From Burkholderiaceae bacterium (GTDB taxonomy: Bacteria; Pseudomonadota; Gammaproteobacteria; Burkholderiales; Burkholderiaceae_A), in assembly GCA_018882785.1 (NCBI GenBank), contig VERI01000002.1:214589-278588 (forward strand): DNA of 64,000 nt, given 5' to 3'. Positions within the stretch are counted from its first letter, which is position 1. The number at the start of each line of letters is the position of its first letter. Positions 48,401 through 54,611 of the stretch are shown one piece after another. A program made the position numbers and the translations under genes. The notes beneath the pieces are model-generated. The model was not told the origin of the DNA, did no database searches, and worked only from the letters and a program-made list of their open reading frames with translations.

Positions 48401-48490
48401 TGCAAGGTCATCCGCAAACTGGGCGGACCCCAGTAGCAACGCCGCATCTTCGGTTCGCGGCACAGGCTGTCCGATATGCGTCTGACGCAT
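45479..48490 (-). CDS. molybdenum hydroxylase large subunit fused to a CoxG domain
   Basis: About 1003 residues, some 200 longer than a normal CoxL-type subunit. The first 770 or so residues contain the hammerhead domain (LLLGSAQFADD) and the Mo-cofactor domain with SGGSFGSK, TLVRGFGGPQ and the catalytic-glutamate motif KGMGEGNTM. After a linker, residues about 835-970 are a CoxG/SRPBCC domain (VPVSPEALWNTFLDP, LRQIIPGCESI, GVGPVRGTFTVKAHY), ending in a short tail with a hydrophobic stretch (FNGLIRWLRTMFGGLGK) that may contact the membrane. The start is placed at MRQTHIGQPVPR; 48517 is an alternative. FAD and 2Fe-2S genes follow directly. Confidence 0.9.
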   Translation of the reverse strand: MRQTHIGQPVPRTEDAALLLGSAQFADDLAVPKGTLHAAILRTPHAHAEILGIDVSAALKMPGVAAIITGEDVRQETEAFLVGVKAPMEVWALATDRVRFVGEAVAVVVADSRYQAEDALEAIEVTYRPLPVVADIDSAMQPSAVKLHAACDSNVVHDRKFHYGDTETAFASAAHRVKMEITYPRVLACPIEGYVVVASYSAAEQSYDLVSNFQGPFSVLTVVPRSLRVPANKFRLRTPPNSGGSFGSKLAIFPYMVMMCLASKRANRPVKWVEDRLEHLTSSGSGPERKTTIEAAIDSNGKILGLRCDHIEDYGAMLRAPMPGPLYRMHGITTGAYDIRNLDIRNRIVLTNKVPVTLVRGFGGPQIYFALERLMHRIALTVKRDPLEVIRANIVQPAQFPYRTAAGALLDSGDYPRAIDKAVSEGGLAELLKRRDQARAEGRLYGIGYAVVVEPGVSNMGYLSVLLPPEVRERAGPKDGAAGTATVNVDASGMVTVVPDSTPQGQGHRTVLAQIVAEVLGLQPQDISVNVELDTAKDGWSIAAGNYASRFAASTCSAAMLAAQRIRDRLAKIAARQFNVDAKDIVFSQGMIAPASDPGRAQPFYRIAGLAHWSPSLLPEGVGPGLRETVQWSPAQLTPPTPADEINTSLTYGFIFDYCGVEIDPVTAKLHIDRYVTVHDSGRVLNPLLAEGQIRGALAQAIGASLYEDYAYSADGSFLAGTYADYLLPTAMEIPVDVRSLHIESPSPFTITGAKGMGEGNTMSTPVCIANAVADALGQHDITLPLSPKAMSELVFGKEAPPPVGAADKGMAALSPSFGGQTAELKGPGLTGHGSRDVPVSPEALWNTFLDPQALRQIIPGCESIVMEGPERYRIVARVGVGPVRGTFTVKAHYVDLKAPHSMGFVLEASGPLGASQGSGAVELTQIATGTRVDYRYRMQLSGKIAAIGGRMLDGAARVLIGAFFEAVARHAGGDHSGSTSGATGVFNGLIRWLRTMFGGLGK

Positions 48491-48533
48491 CAGCCTTGAC
48501 CTCCCACGCAATAGCAATCGTCTGGTCGCATAT

Positions 48534-49940
48534 TTATTCGACAGGCCATAATAATTTCACGATCTTTTTCAAGTCCAGCCGGTCTGCGATTCTTGCGGCA
48601 GTCTTTTCTACCTCTCGCATGATCGCCTCTTGGTCAATCAGCACTGGCCGGCCATCGGCCAAGACCTGTCGGCCTGCAACCCACACATGCCGCACCGTAT
48701 TTCCGGTTGCACTATAGACAAGATTGGACACCGGGTTATACAACGGCTGCCATTCAGGCACCGTTGCATCAAAGAGCACCAGGTCCGCCTGTTTACCCAC
48801 CTCAATGCTGCCAATCCGGTCGGCGAACCCGGCGCCGCGGGCGCCGTTAATGGTGGCCATCTCCAGTGCCGTCTCTGGTGGCATCACCCGCGGATTCATG
48901 CGCACCTCTTTCGCCGCACAGGCGAAATTCCGCATCTCTTGCACCATATCCACGATGCCTGAAGAGGCATGGTCCGATCCAAGACTCACATTCACACCAC
49001 ACGCCAACAGTTCAGGCAGCCTTCCCACCAGCATATTTCCATAACCATTGTGCAGGCTTGAACTTGGCGCAGCGACCAGGGTCGGCTTACGCTTAAGCAG
49101 CAGGGCAAATTCATTGGGCTCAATCCAGCCCGAATGCACCAAGAGCGTCTGCTCATCCAACACCCCGAGCGACTCAAGCCGCTCGATCTCCGCCTTGCCA
49201 CTTTGGGCAACGCTGGCATCATGGGTTGAACAGGCAAAACATGCATGGGTCTGCAAAAATGTGCCGTGCTTTTTTGAGAGCGTCTTCAGGCCCGTAATCA
49301 GGCCATCTGATGAGTTATTCAGACCACGAAAAGATGCACTCGCCGTTACGCGGCCATCATGGGTGTTGTGGTACTTCTCCAGAACCGCTTGGGTTTTTTC
49401 CAGACAGTGTTCGGTCGACTCAATCATGCTGTCTGGCAACAGCCCAAGGACCGACTTGGTTTTGTCAAAGCAGCTGCAGGAGACCACCATCCGCATGCCG
49501 GATGCGGCAACGGCGCGCACGGTCGCATCCGGGTGATAGTTACCTGGATCAACAAAACAGGTCACACCATGTCGAAGTAACTCGATTGCCGCCAGGCTTG
49601 AACTGACAAATACATCCTCCTCGGACATGGCCCCCTCATAGGGATACATGTGATCGTAGAGAAAAGACTGGGCATTGGCCTCATCTGCGAGGCCGCGTGA
49701 CATCTGAAACGAGGCGTGCAGATGGTTATCGACAAATCCCGGTGTGACGACTGCACCCCGGCCAGACACCATCTCTTTGGCGCTCCAGGCGCCGAGCACG
49801 GCTGCAGATTTTCCGACCGCAGCGAACCGGCCATCTTTAATGGCCACTGCCGCATCTCGAATGATTCTTCTGGACTGATCGACCGTGACCAGCCAGTCAA
49901 TTCCATGAATAATCCGATCGGCAGTCTGCACTACCGTCAT
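48534..49940 (-). CDS. amidohydrolase family protein (chlorohydrolase/deaminase group)
   Basis: A 468-residue amidohydrolase of the group including cytosine and guanine deaminases and TrzN/AtzB. Metal-site candidates are His73 and His75 (PGFVDNHLHASF), His232 (LQTHACF), His269 (LLVHSG) and Asp323 (LGSDHASSG). The glutamate that usually follows three residues after the third histidine in the deaminase group is Phe235 here, so the reaction may differ. Ring C-N hydrolysis or deamination of a nitrogen heterocycle is one reading. Its start overlaps the cupin gene end (ATGA). The second molybdenum hydroxylase follows in the same operon. Confidence 0.86.
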   Translation of the reverse strand: MTVVQTADRIIHGIDWLVTVDQSRRIIRDAAVAIKDGRFAAVGKSAAVLGAWSAKEMVSGRGAVVTPGFVDNHLHASFQMSRGLADEANAQSFLYDHMYPYEGAMSEEDVFVSSSLAAIELLRHGVTCFVDPGNYHPDATVRAVAASGMRMVVSCSCFDKTKSVLGLLPDSMIESTEHCLEKTQAVLEKYHNTHDGRVTASASFRGLNNSSDGLITGLKTLSKKHGTFLQTHACFACSTHDASVAQSGKAEIERLESLGVLDEQTLLVHSGWIEPNEFALLLKRKPTLVAAPSSSLHNGYGNMLVGRLPELLACGVNVSLGSDHASSGIVDMVQEMRNFACAAKEVRMNPRVMPPETALEMATINGARGAGFADRIGSIEVGKQADLVLFDATVPEWQPLYNPVSNLVYSATGNTVRHVWVAGRQVLADGRPVLIDQEAIMREVEKTAARIADRLDLKKIVKLLWPVE

Positions 49941-50413
49941 TTGTTATCACCCACATAGGTGAGCTTTTCAGCCACCTTCAGTTCAATCAAGACATTTTCG
50001 GGCAGCGACTCTGCACACAGCATCGAACGATGGGTAATACCCTTAGGAATAAGGATCATCTCGCCTTCTTTGAGCACAACAGTGCCCATCTCCGTCTCCC
50101 AGCGCAAGGCACCGCGCACGCAGATGATGACCTCGTGGTAATCGACATTGCGATGCCAAAACCCCATGTCTTCTTTGGAGCGCTTTGAGACATCAATCTT
50201 GACGCTCTTTGCATCAAACAGGCGCAGCGGACTTCCATCTGCCTTGTTGTAATTCGATGGCTGAAACTTACTGTCAAAAATATTCAGGTAATGAAATAGT
50301 TCCTGGCCAGTCAGCACCCCGTCATGCTCAATCGGGTTTGACTTCACCTGTAGCGTCACATTGGTGCCATCAATGGTTACGACTTCACGCAGAGGTGGTT
50401 TCGGCAATGACAC
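49937..50413 (-). CDS. cupin domain protein
   Basis: A 158-residue cupin with one clear beta-barrel: motif 1 in HRNVDYHEVIICVRGALRWE and motif 2 in GEMILIPKGITHRS. The histidines and glutamate are placed as for a metal-binding cupin; the arrangement resembles homogentisate-dioxygenase-like small cupins, but without proof of activity. It is the first gene of a sub-operon with the amidohydrolase and the second molybdenum hydroxylase, after a hairpin that may end the upstream transcript. Confidence 0.8.
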   Translation of the reverse strand: MSLPKPPLREVVTIDGTNVTLQVKSNPIEHDGVLTGQELFHYLNIFDSKFQPSNYNKADGSPLRLFDAKSVKIDVSKRSKEDMGFWHRNVDYHEVIICVRGALRWETEMGTVVLKEGEMILIPKGITHRSMLCAESLPENVLIELKVAEKLTYVGDNK

Positions 50414-50430
50414 GGTTTTTCTCCCGGTGG

Positions 50431-50440
50431 TTAACGTTAA
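50431..50440. promoter_or_regulatory. palindrome upstream of the cupin gene
   Basis: A perfect 10-base palindrome TTAACGTTAA, 18 bases before the cupin start. It shares the AACGTTA half-site with the dyads at 42760 and 52978, so it may be a site for the same regulator, although the other half is poorly conserved. Confidence 0.35.
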
Positions 50441-50470
50441 AAGGTTATCACTTCACTGGAATGGAAAACC

Positions 50471-50500
50471 GGAGATCACCGCCAAAGGCGGCGAATCTCC
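50471..50500 (-). terminator. possible terminator hairpin between hydratase and cupin genes
   Basis: On the minus strand GGAGAT pairs with ATCTCC and an inner CCGCC pairs with GGCGG around a TTT loop, followed by GGTTTTCC. The stem is strong but the T tract is short. It lies between the hydratase stop (50528) and the cupin start (50413), and could separate two transcription units or stabilise the upstream message. Confidence 0.5.
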
Positions 50501-50527
50501 AGACTCCGAGGTAAATGCGCGCAGCGT

Positions 50528-51352
50528 CTAACGACCCTCATATTTGGGGGGTCTTTTCTCCCGAAAAGCGCGCACACCTTCTTTGTGGTCATGCGTCATG
50601 ATTAGCGTGCTCTGGGCCATACGCTCGAGTATCCGCCCGGTGCCTGCGTCAATGTTCTGACAGGCATTGATGACCGCCTTGGCAGCGCCCGTGGCCTGGG
50701 GTGCCTTCGCGACCAGCTTGTCGGCGAGTGCACGGGCATCGGAACGCAGTTTGTCCATGGTGGTAATCCGTGTCACCAGACCAATGGCCATCGCCCGCTG
50801 GGCATCAATGAATTCACCAGCCATGATGAGTTCTTTCGTCCATGCCGGACCAATCAGCCGTGTCAACCGTGAGCAGCCCCCGGAACCGGGAATCAGGTTG
50901 ATATTGCCCTCGGTGAACCCGAACCTTGTGTTATCAGCGGCAATTCTGAAATCTGCAGCCATGGCCAGCTCAAGACCGCCACAGGCACAGGTCCCGAATA
51001 CGGCTGCGATCACGGGCACCTCGATCCGCTCCAAGGCATCGAAAAAATCATGAATCCATCGATACTCTGTACGGAAGTAAGGTGTGCGCCACTCCTGCTC
51101 AAACCACGAGAGATCTGCGCCCGCACCAAAGGCACGGTCACCCTCCGCAAAGATGGTGATACACCTCAGGTTGGGTTCCCGATCAATCGCAAGCTGTAAC
51201 GCGGTGAAGTCACGTTGCATGGTGCTATCAAACGTATTGAGCCGCTCGGGACGATTCAGGGTGATTTCCAGAATACTTCCACGCCGCTCCACCTTCATCG
51301 CTTTGTAGACGTAGTTTGGATTTAATACCGGATTGCTATCGCTCATCGTCAT
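50528..51352 (-). CDS. enoyl-CoA hydratase
   Basis: A 274-residue crotonase with both hydratase glutamates (in CGGLELAMAAD and FTEGNINLIPGSGG) and the oxyanion segment AFGAGADLSWF, so water addition to a 2-enoyl-CoA is expected. In the context of BadH- and BadI-like genes upstream, it could play the role of BadK, hydrating a cyclohexene carboxyl-CoA, but the sequence alone does not place it specifically in that group. It follows the diiron protein gene after 56 bases. Confidence 0.87.
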   Translation of the reverse strand: MTMSDSNPVLNPNYVYKAMKVERRGSILEITLNRPERLNTFDSTMQRDFTALQLAIDREPNLRCITIFAEGDRAFGAGADLSWFEQEWRTPYFRTEYRWIHDFFDALERIEVPVIAAVFGTCACGGLELAMAADFRIAADNTRFGFTEGNINLIPGSGGCSRLTRLIGPAWTKELIMAGEFIDAQRAMAIGLVTRITTMDKLRSDARALADKLVAKAPQATGAAKAVINACQNIDAGTGRILERMAQSTLIMTHDHKEGVRAFREKRPPKYEGR

Positions 51353-51377
51353 CTTTCGTATGGGTTAGTGGATGTCA

Positions 51378-51397
51378 GGGCCATGGACACATGGCCC
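51378..51397. repeat. inverted repeat between diiron and hydratase genes
   Basis: GGGCCATG and CATGGCCC flank a GACA loop: a perfect 8-base stem in the 56-base gap. There is no T tract, so it is more likely an RNA processing or stability element than a terminator. Confidence 0.4.
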
Positions 51398-51408
51398 CTC
51401 ACCCTGAT

Positions 51409-52167
51409 TTACTGATTCGAGAGAATAATTTCCTTCGTCGAGGGCATCAGTTCAGCACCGATCTTCTCGAATGCGGATAGCGGAGGGAACTTGAGTTTGC
51501 ACTCGCGCATATAGCCCAGCATCTCCGTGAGATATCGATTGACGACCTGCTCGGTGGTGTGGCGCTTTAAGCCCACTTTGACGCAGTAATCATTATCGGG
51601 GCCGGTCGGACGGCCAAAGGCACGCTTAATCGTTACCGGCAGCATGCGGAAGTACAGGTCCTGGAACTCCTTGAAGACCTTGGGATCTCGGGCAAACTCT
51701 CTTAGATTGGCCACACCATTGCCATAATGGCCCTCTTCATCTTCCAGCACCTCACCCATTTGTTCGGCCCACGGGCGATAGCTTGACTCCATGTACTCCA
51801 TGATCTGATGGCTTCCTGCACGATCTACCGTGAAGTTGAACACGGCAATGTGCACCCAGTTGTCCATATCCAGATCCCAGAATTTTGCTGCAGGCGGCCG
51901 GCTTCTGAACACTTCATCCGGATCGATCCCCAGATCCTCAAAAATCCGACATAGCCGCTCACTGTGTTCGGCCTCTTCTGCGGCAAACTCCGCAGCCATG
52001 AGCTTTTCGCGCAGGGTGGGTGCACAGCCGACCGAGCGGCCAAAGACCTCAGCCGTAGCAGTCTCTGCATAAAACTGCCGCGTCATCAGTCGAATGAGCA
52101 TATCCCGATACTCGCCCGATACTTCTGAGGGCGCACGGTAAATGGTTGGATTGTCATTTGGATTCAT
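51409..52167 (-). CDS. ferritin-like diiron protein of the phenylacetyl-CoA oxygenase (PaaA/PaaC) type
   Basis: A 252-residue helical protein with two ExxH pairs: Glu65-His68 (AAEEAEHSER) and Glu144-His147 (EDEEGHYG), plus glutamates at 35 or 40 and 124 or 127, spaced as in four-helix diiron oxygenases. The C-terminal half resembles PaaA (phenylacetic acid catabolic family), which epoxidises phenylacetyl-CoA as part of the PaaABCE complex. No paaB, paaC or paaE reductase genes accompany it. It may epoxidise or hydroxylate a CoA-bound intermediate using another reductant, perhaps the adjacent nitroreductase (inference). The strict family branch is uncertain. Confidence 0.82.
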   Translation of the reverse strand: MNPNDNPTIYRAPSEVSGEYRDMLIRLMTRQFYAETATAEVFGRSVGCAPTLREKLMAAEFAAEEAEHSERLCRIFEDLGIDPDEVFRSRPPAAKFWDLDMDNWVHIAVFNFTVDRAGSHQIMEYMESSYRPWAEQMGEVLEDEEGHYGNGVANLREFARDPKVFKEFQDLYFRMLPVTIKRAFGRPTGPDNDYCVKVGLKRHTTEQVVNRYLTEMLGYMRECKLKFPPLSAFEKIGAELMPSTKEIILSNQ

Positions 52168-52203
52168 CGCACTACTCCTTTTTAGAAATTAAAAATAAAA
52201 AAC

Positions 52204-52944
52204 TCAGTCCTCACACCACACCACAAACTCTTCCAACGGCACCCGGCCAGCATCAAATGCGTTGATCTTTTGGCTGGCATCGATATAGCCCAGCGCTAAG
52301 CCACAGACCAGAATCTCCTCGTCTGTGGCACCAATACACTCGCGAACCAGCGGTGCAAAATCATTCCAGGCAGCCTGCGGACAACTGTGCAGGCCGTGGG
52401 CGCGGGCAGCAGTCATCAATGCCTGAAGAAACATTCCGCTTTCCAAAATAGCCCCCTGACCCATGCGTCGGTCGATCGTGACAAAGATTCCCACGGGCGC
52501 TTCAAATAGTCGGTAATTCTGCTGGGCCTGACGATGCATCTTGTCTTTCTCGCCCTTTTGAATGCCGAGCAGGCCATACAGCCCCCAGCCGTTTTCTCTC
52601 CGACGGGCCAGATTCTTTGCAGGCCAATCGGTGGGGTAATAGACATAGTCGGGCGTGAGCGAGTCGGCCTGCGCCCCCTGCTGATAACGCCGTTCATGGG
52701 CAGCGCAGACCCGCTCGCACAGCCGATCACGCGCTCCTCCAGTCACCACATAGACCTGCCAGGGCTGAATATTGGTTCCCGATGGCGCAGAAGACGCTAA
52801 TTCCAAAAGACGCTGGATCAGCGGCCTGGGAACAGGCGTTGGCACAAAGGCCCGCACCGAGTAACGCGATGTGAGGGCCGTCTCAACGCTTTGTGCGTCG
52901 GCCACACGGACCAATGGTTTCTCAGGCTTTACGCCAACCGTCAT
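52204..52944 (-). CDS. nitroreductase family flavoprotein
   Basis: A protein of 246 residues with the FMN-binding nitroreductase pattern: TSRYSVRAFVPTPVPRPLIQ, ASSAPSGTNIQPWQVYVV and the late GLHSCPQAAWNDF and LVCGLALGYID. Such enzymes reduce nitro groups, quinones or enones with NAD(P)H. The ATG at 52944, preceded by AGGAG, is preferred over the first in-frame start at 52977. It is encoded between the BadI-like hydrolase and the diiron protein and could act as an enoate or flavin reductase in the pathway. Confidence 0.86.
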   Translation of the reverse strand: MTVGVKPEKPLVRVADAQSVETALTSRYSVRAFVPTPVPRPLIQRLLELASSAPSGTNIQPWQVYVVTGGARDRLCERVCAAHERRYQQGAQADSLTPDYVYYPTDWPAKNLARRRENGWGLYGLLGIQKGEKDKMHRQAQQNYRLFEAPVGIFVTIDRRMGQGAILESGMFLQALMTAARAHGLHSCPQAAWNDFAPLVRECIGATDEEILVCGLALGYIDASQKINAFDAGRVPLEEFVVWCED

Positions 52945-52977
52945 GGCCTGCTCCTGTCTGCCGCCTGGAGGGGGCAT

Positions 52978-52993
52978 TTAACGTAAACGTCAA
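52978..52993 (-). promoter_or_regulatory. candidate MerR-type operator dyad upstream of the nitroreductase gene
   Basis: On the minus strand the bases read TTGACGTTTACGTTAA: 7-base arms, TTGACGT and ACGTTAA, matching at 6 of 7 positions around a TT spacer, 34 bases before the nitroreductase start codon. The form resembles LiuR-type operators as I recall them. A related site lies upstream of the transporter operon. Confidence 0.5.
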
Positions 52994-53028
52994 TTAAAGC
53001 CATCGACCTATACCCTTTCCTGATCTGT

Positions 53029-53802
53029 CTACCGAAACCGGGGCTTACGCTTTTCCAGGAAGGCCTGAACACCCTCCTGAGATTCCTGCGTGCCATAAAA
53101 CAGGCTCAAGGCCTGCATGCCCAACCCACCGATCCCTCGAATCGAATCCGAATCTGCATTAAACGAGCGCTTGGCAATCGCAATCGCTGTTGGACTGAGG
53201 GCCAGGATCTCCTTACACCAACGGTCCACCTCGGCATCAAGTTCATCTGGGGGGACCACAGCATTCACCAACCCCATGGCCAATGCCTGCTGCGCAGAGT
53301 AGCGTCGGCAGAGAAACCAGATCTCACGGGCCTTTTTCTCGCCCACAACGCGGGAAAGAAAAGCCGTGCCAAAACCGGGATCGACCGATCCGACCTTTGG
53401 CCCGACCTGGCCAAACTGCGCAGTCTCCGAGGCAATGGCCAGATCACAACATGTGACGAGCACATTGCCGCCGCCAATGGCGAATCCATTAACCCGTGCG
53501 ATCACTGGTTTGGGCACATCACGAATCAGGCCTTGAAGCTCCTCGACGGGCAGGCCAATCACGCCCCGGCCGTCATATCCCCCGTCGTGGGCAGACTGAT
53601 CGCCGCCTGTGCAAAACGCCTTATCACCCGCACCGGTCAGCACCACGACACCGATCGATTTGTCCCAGGCGGCCGCATGTAAGGCGTCGATCAGTTCGTC
53701 ACACGTCTGCCCGCGGAAGGCATTGTATTTTTCGGGGCGATTGATGGTGATCCGCGCGACACCATCGGCGCGGTGAAAAATTATGTCGCTGTAATCGGCC
53801 AT
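53029..53802 (-). CDS. badI: 2-ketocyclohexanecarboxyl-CoA hydrolase-like protein (BadI type)
   Basis: A 257-residue crotonase of the MenB/BadI branch. From memory it follows Rhodopseudomonas BadI closely: RPEKYNAFRGQTCDELIDAL, KAFCTGGDQSAHDGGYDGRG, DVPKPVIARVNGFAIGGGN, GQVGPKVGSVDPGFGTAFL and the tail EKRKPRFR. The branch-specific aspartate in SVDPG (Asp141) is present, and the hydratase glutamates are absent as expected. BadI cleaves the ring of 2-ketocyclohexanecarboxyl-CoA to pimelyl-CoA. The adjacent BadH-like gene supports the same step order. A related alicyclic ketone may be the true substrate. Confidence 0.88.
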   Translation of the reverse strand: MADYSDIIFHRADGVARITINRPEKYNAFRGQTCDELIDALHAAAWDKSIGVVVLTGAGDKAFCTGGDQSAHDGGYDGRGVIGLPVEELQGLIRDVPKPVIARVNGFAIGGGNVLVTCCDLAIASETAQFGQVGPKVGSVDPGFGTAFLSRVVGEKKAREIWFLCRRYSAQQALAMGLVNAVVPPDELDAEVDRWCKEILALSPTAIAIAKRSFNADSDSIRGIGGLGMQALSLFYGTQESQEGVQAFLEKRKPRFR

Positions 53803-53809
53803 AGACTGT

Positions 53810-54577
53810 TTATCCGTGCATGGTCAGCCCACCAGACACGCTGATGACCTGGCCCGTAATGAAATCAGCGTCGTCGCTTGCTAAAAACGCAACGATTCCT
53901 GGGATGTCGTCTGGCTGTCCGAGTCGCTTCAGCGGAATTGAGCGCAGCAGGCCATCGTAGATTTTTTTGCCATACTCGCCCTCGCCGATAAAGGAGCGCA
54001 GCAGCGGCGTATCGGTCGGACCCGGACAAACCACATTGATCCTGACATTGCTTCGGGCGACCTCCCGGGCAACTGTTTTGCTAAATGCAATCATGCCGCC
54101 CTTACAGGCCGAGTACACCGACTCACCAGAGGATCCAACTCGGCCAGCATCAGATGCAATATTGACAACCTTTCCCGCCTTGGCCGCCACCATGAATGGC
54201 AGCACCGCATGATGAAGATTTAGCGGTCCGGTAAGGTTGATGGCAATTACCTTTTGCCAGAACTCAGGATCACTTTCAAGGAACTGCATGGGCACATCCC
54301 AGCCGGCATTGTTCACCAGCACATCGATGCGGCCGTGCTGCTGGTGGGCCAGCGCTACCGATCGCATGACTGCCGCGTGATCCGTAATGTCGAGCGTCAG
54401 ACAGCTGAGCTTATCTGCCGATGCGCCGAGTTCGCCAGGCAGGCTTTTCAAGGCCTCTTCATTGAGATCCATCGCAACCACTTGGCTGCCCTCTTCGCAG
54501 AAACGTCGACACAACGCACGGCCGATTCCGCCTCCCGCCCCCGTGATCAGTACAACTTTTCCTTGCAGTCCCCGCAT
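53810..54577 (-). CDS. badH: 2-hydroxycyclohexanecarboxyl-CoA dehydrogenase-like SDR (BadH type)
   Basis: A 255-residue SDR with the full catalytic tetrad Asn114, Ser142, Tyr155 and Lys159 and the cofactor motif TGAGGGIG. It shares with BadH, as recalled, AINLTGPLNLHHAVLP, NIASDAGRVGSSGESVYSACKGG, NVVCPGPTDTPLL and ITGQVISVSGGLTMHG. BadH oxidises the ring hydroxyl of 2-hydroxycyclohexanecarboxyl-CoA to the ketone that BadI opens. The ATG at 54577 with AGGAAT upstream is preferred to an upstream frame that would run into the ligase gene. BadI-like follows after 7 bases. Confidence 0.88.
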   Translation of the reverse strand: MRGLQGKVVLITGAGGGIGRALCRRFCEEGSQVVAMDLNEEALKSLPGELGASADKLSCLTLDITDHAAVMRSVALAHQQHGRIDVLVNNAGWDVPMQFLESDPEFWQKVIAINLTGPLNLHHAVLPFMVAAKAGKVVNIASDAGRVGSSGESVYSACKGGMIAFSKTVAREVARSNVRINVVCPGPTDTPLLRSFIGEGEYGKKIYDGLLRSIPLKRLGQPDDIPGIVAFLASDDADFITGQVISVSGGLTMHG

Positions 54578-54611
54578 CGTTATTCCTTTTTTTCTCTCGT
54601 CGCCAGCATGA

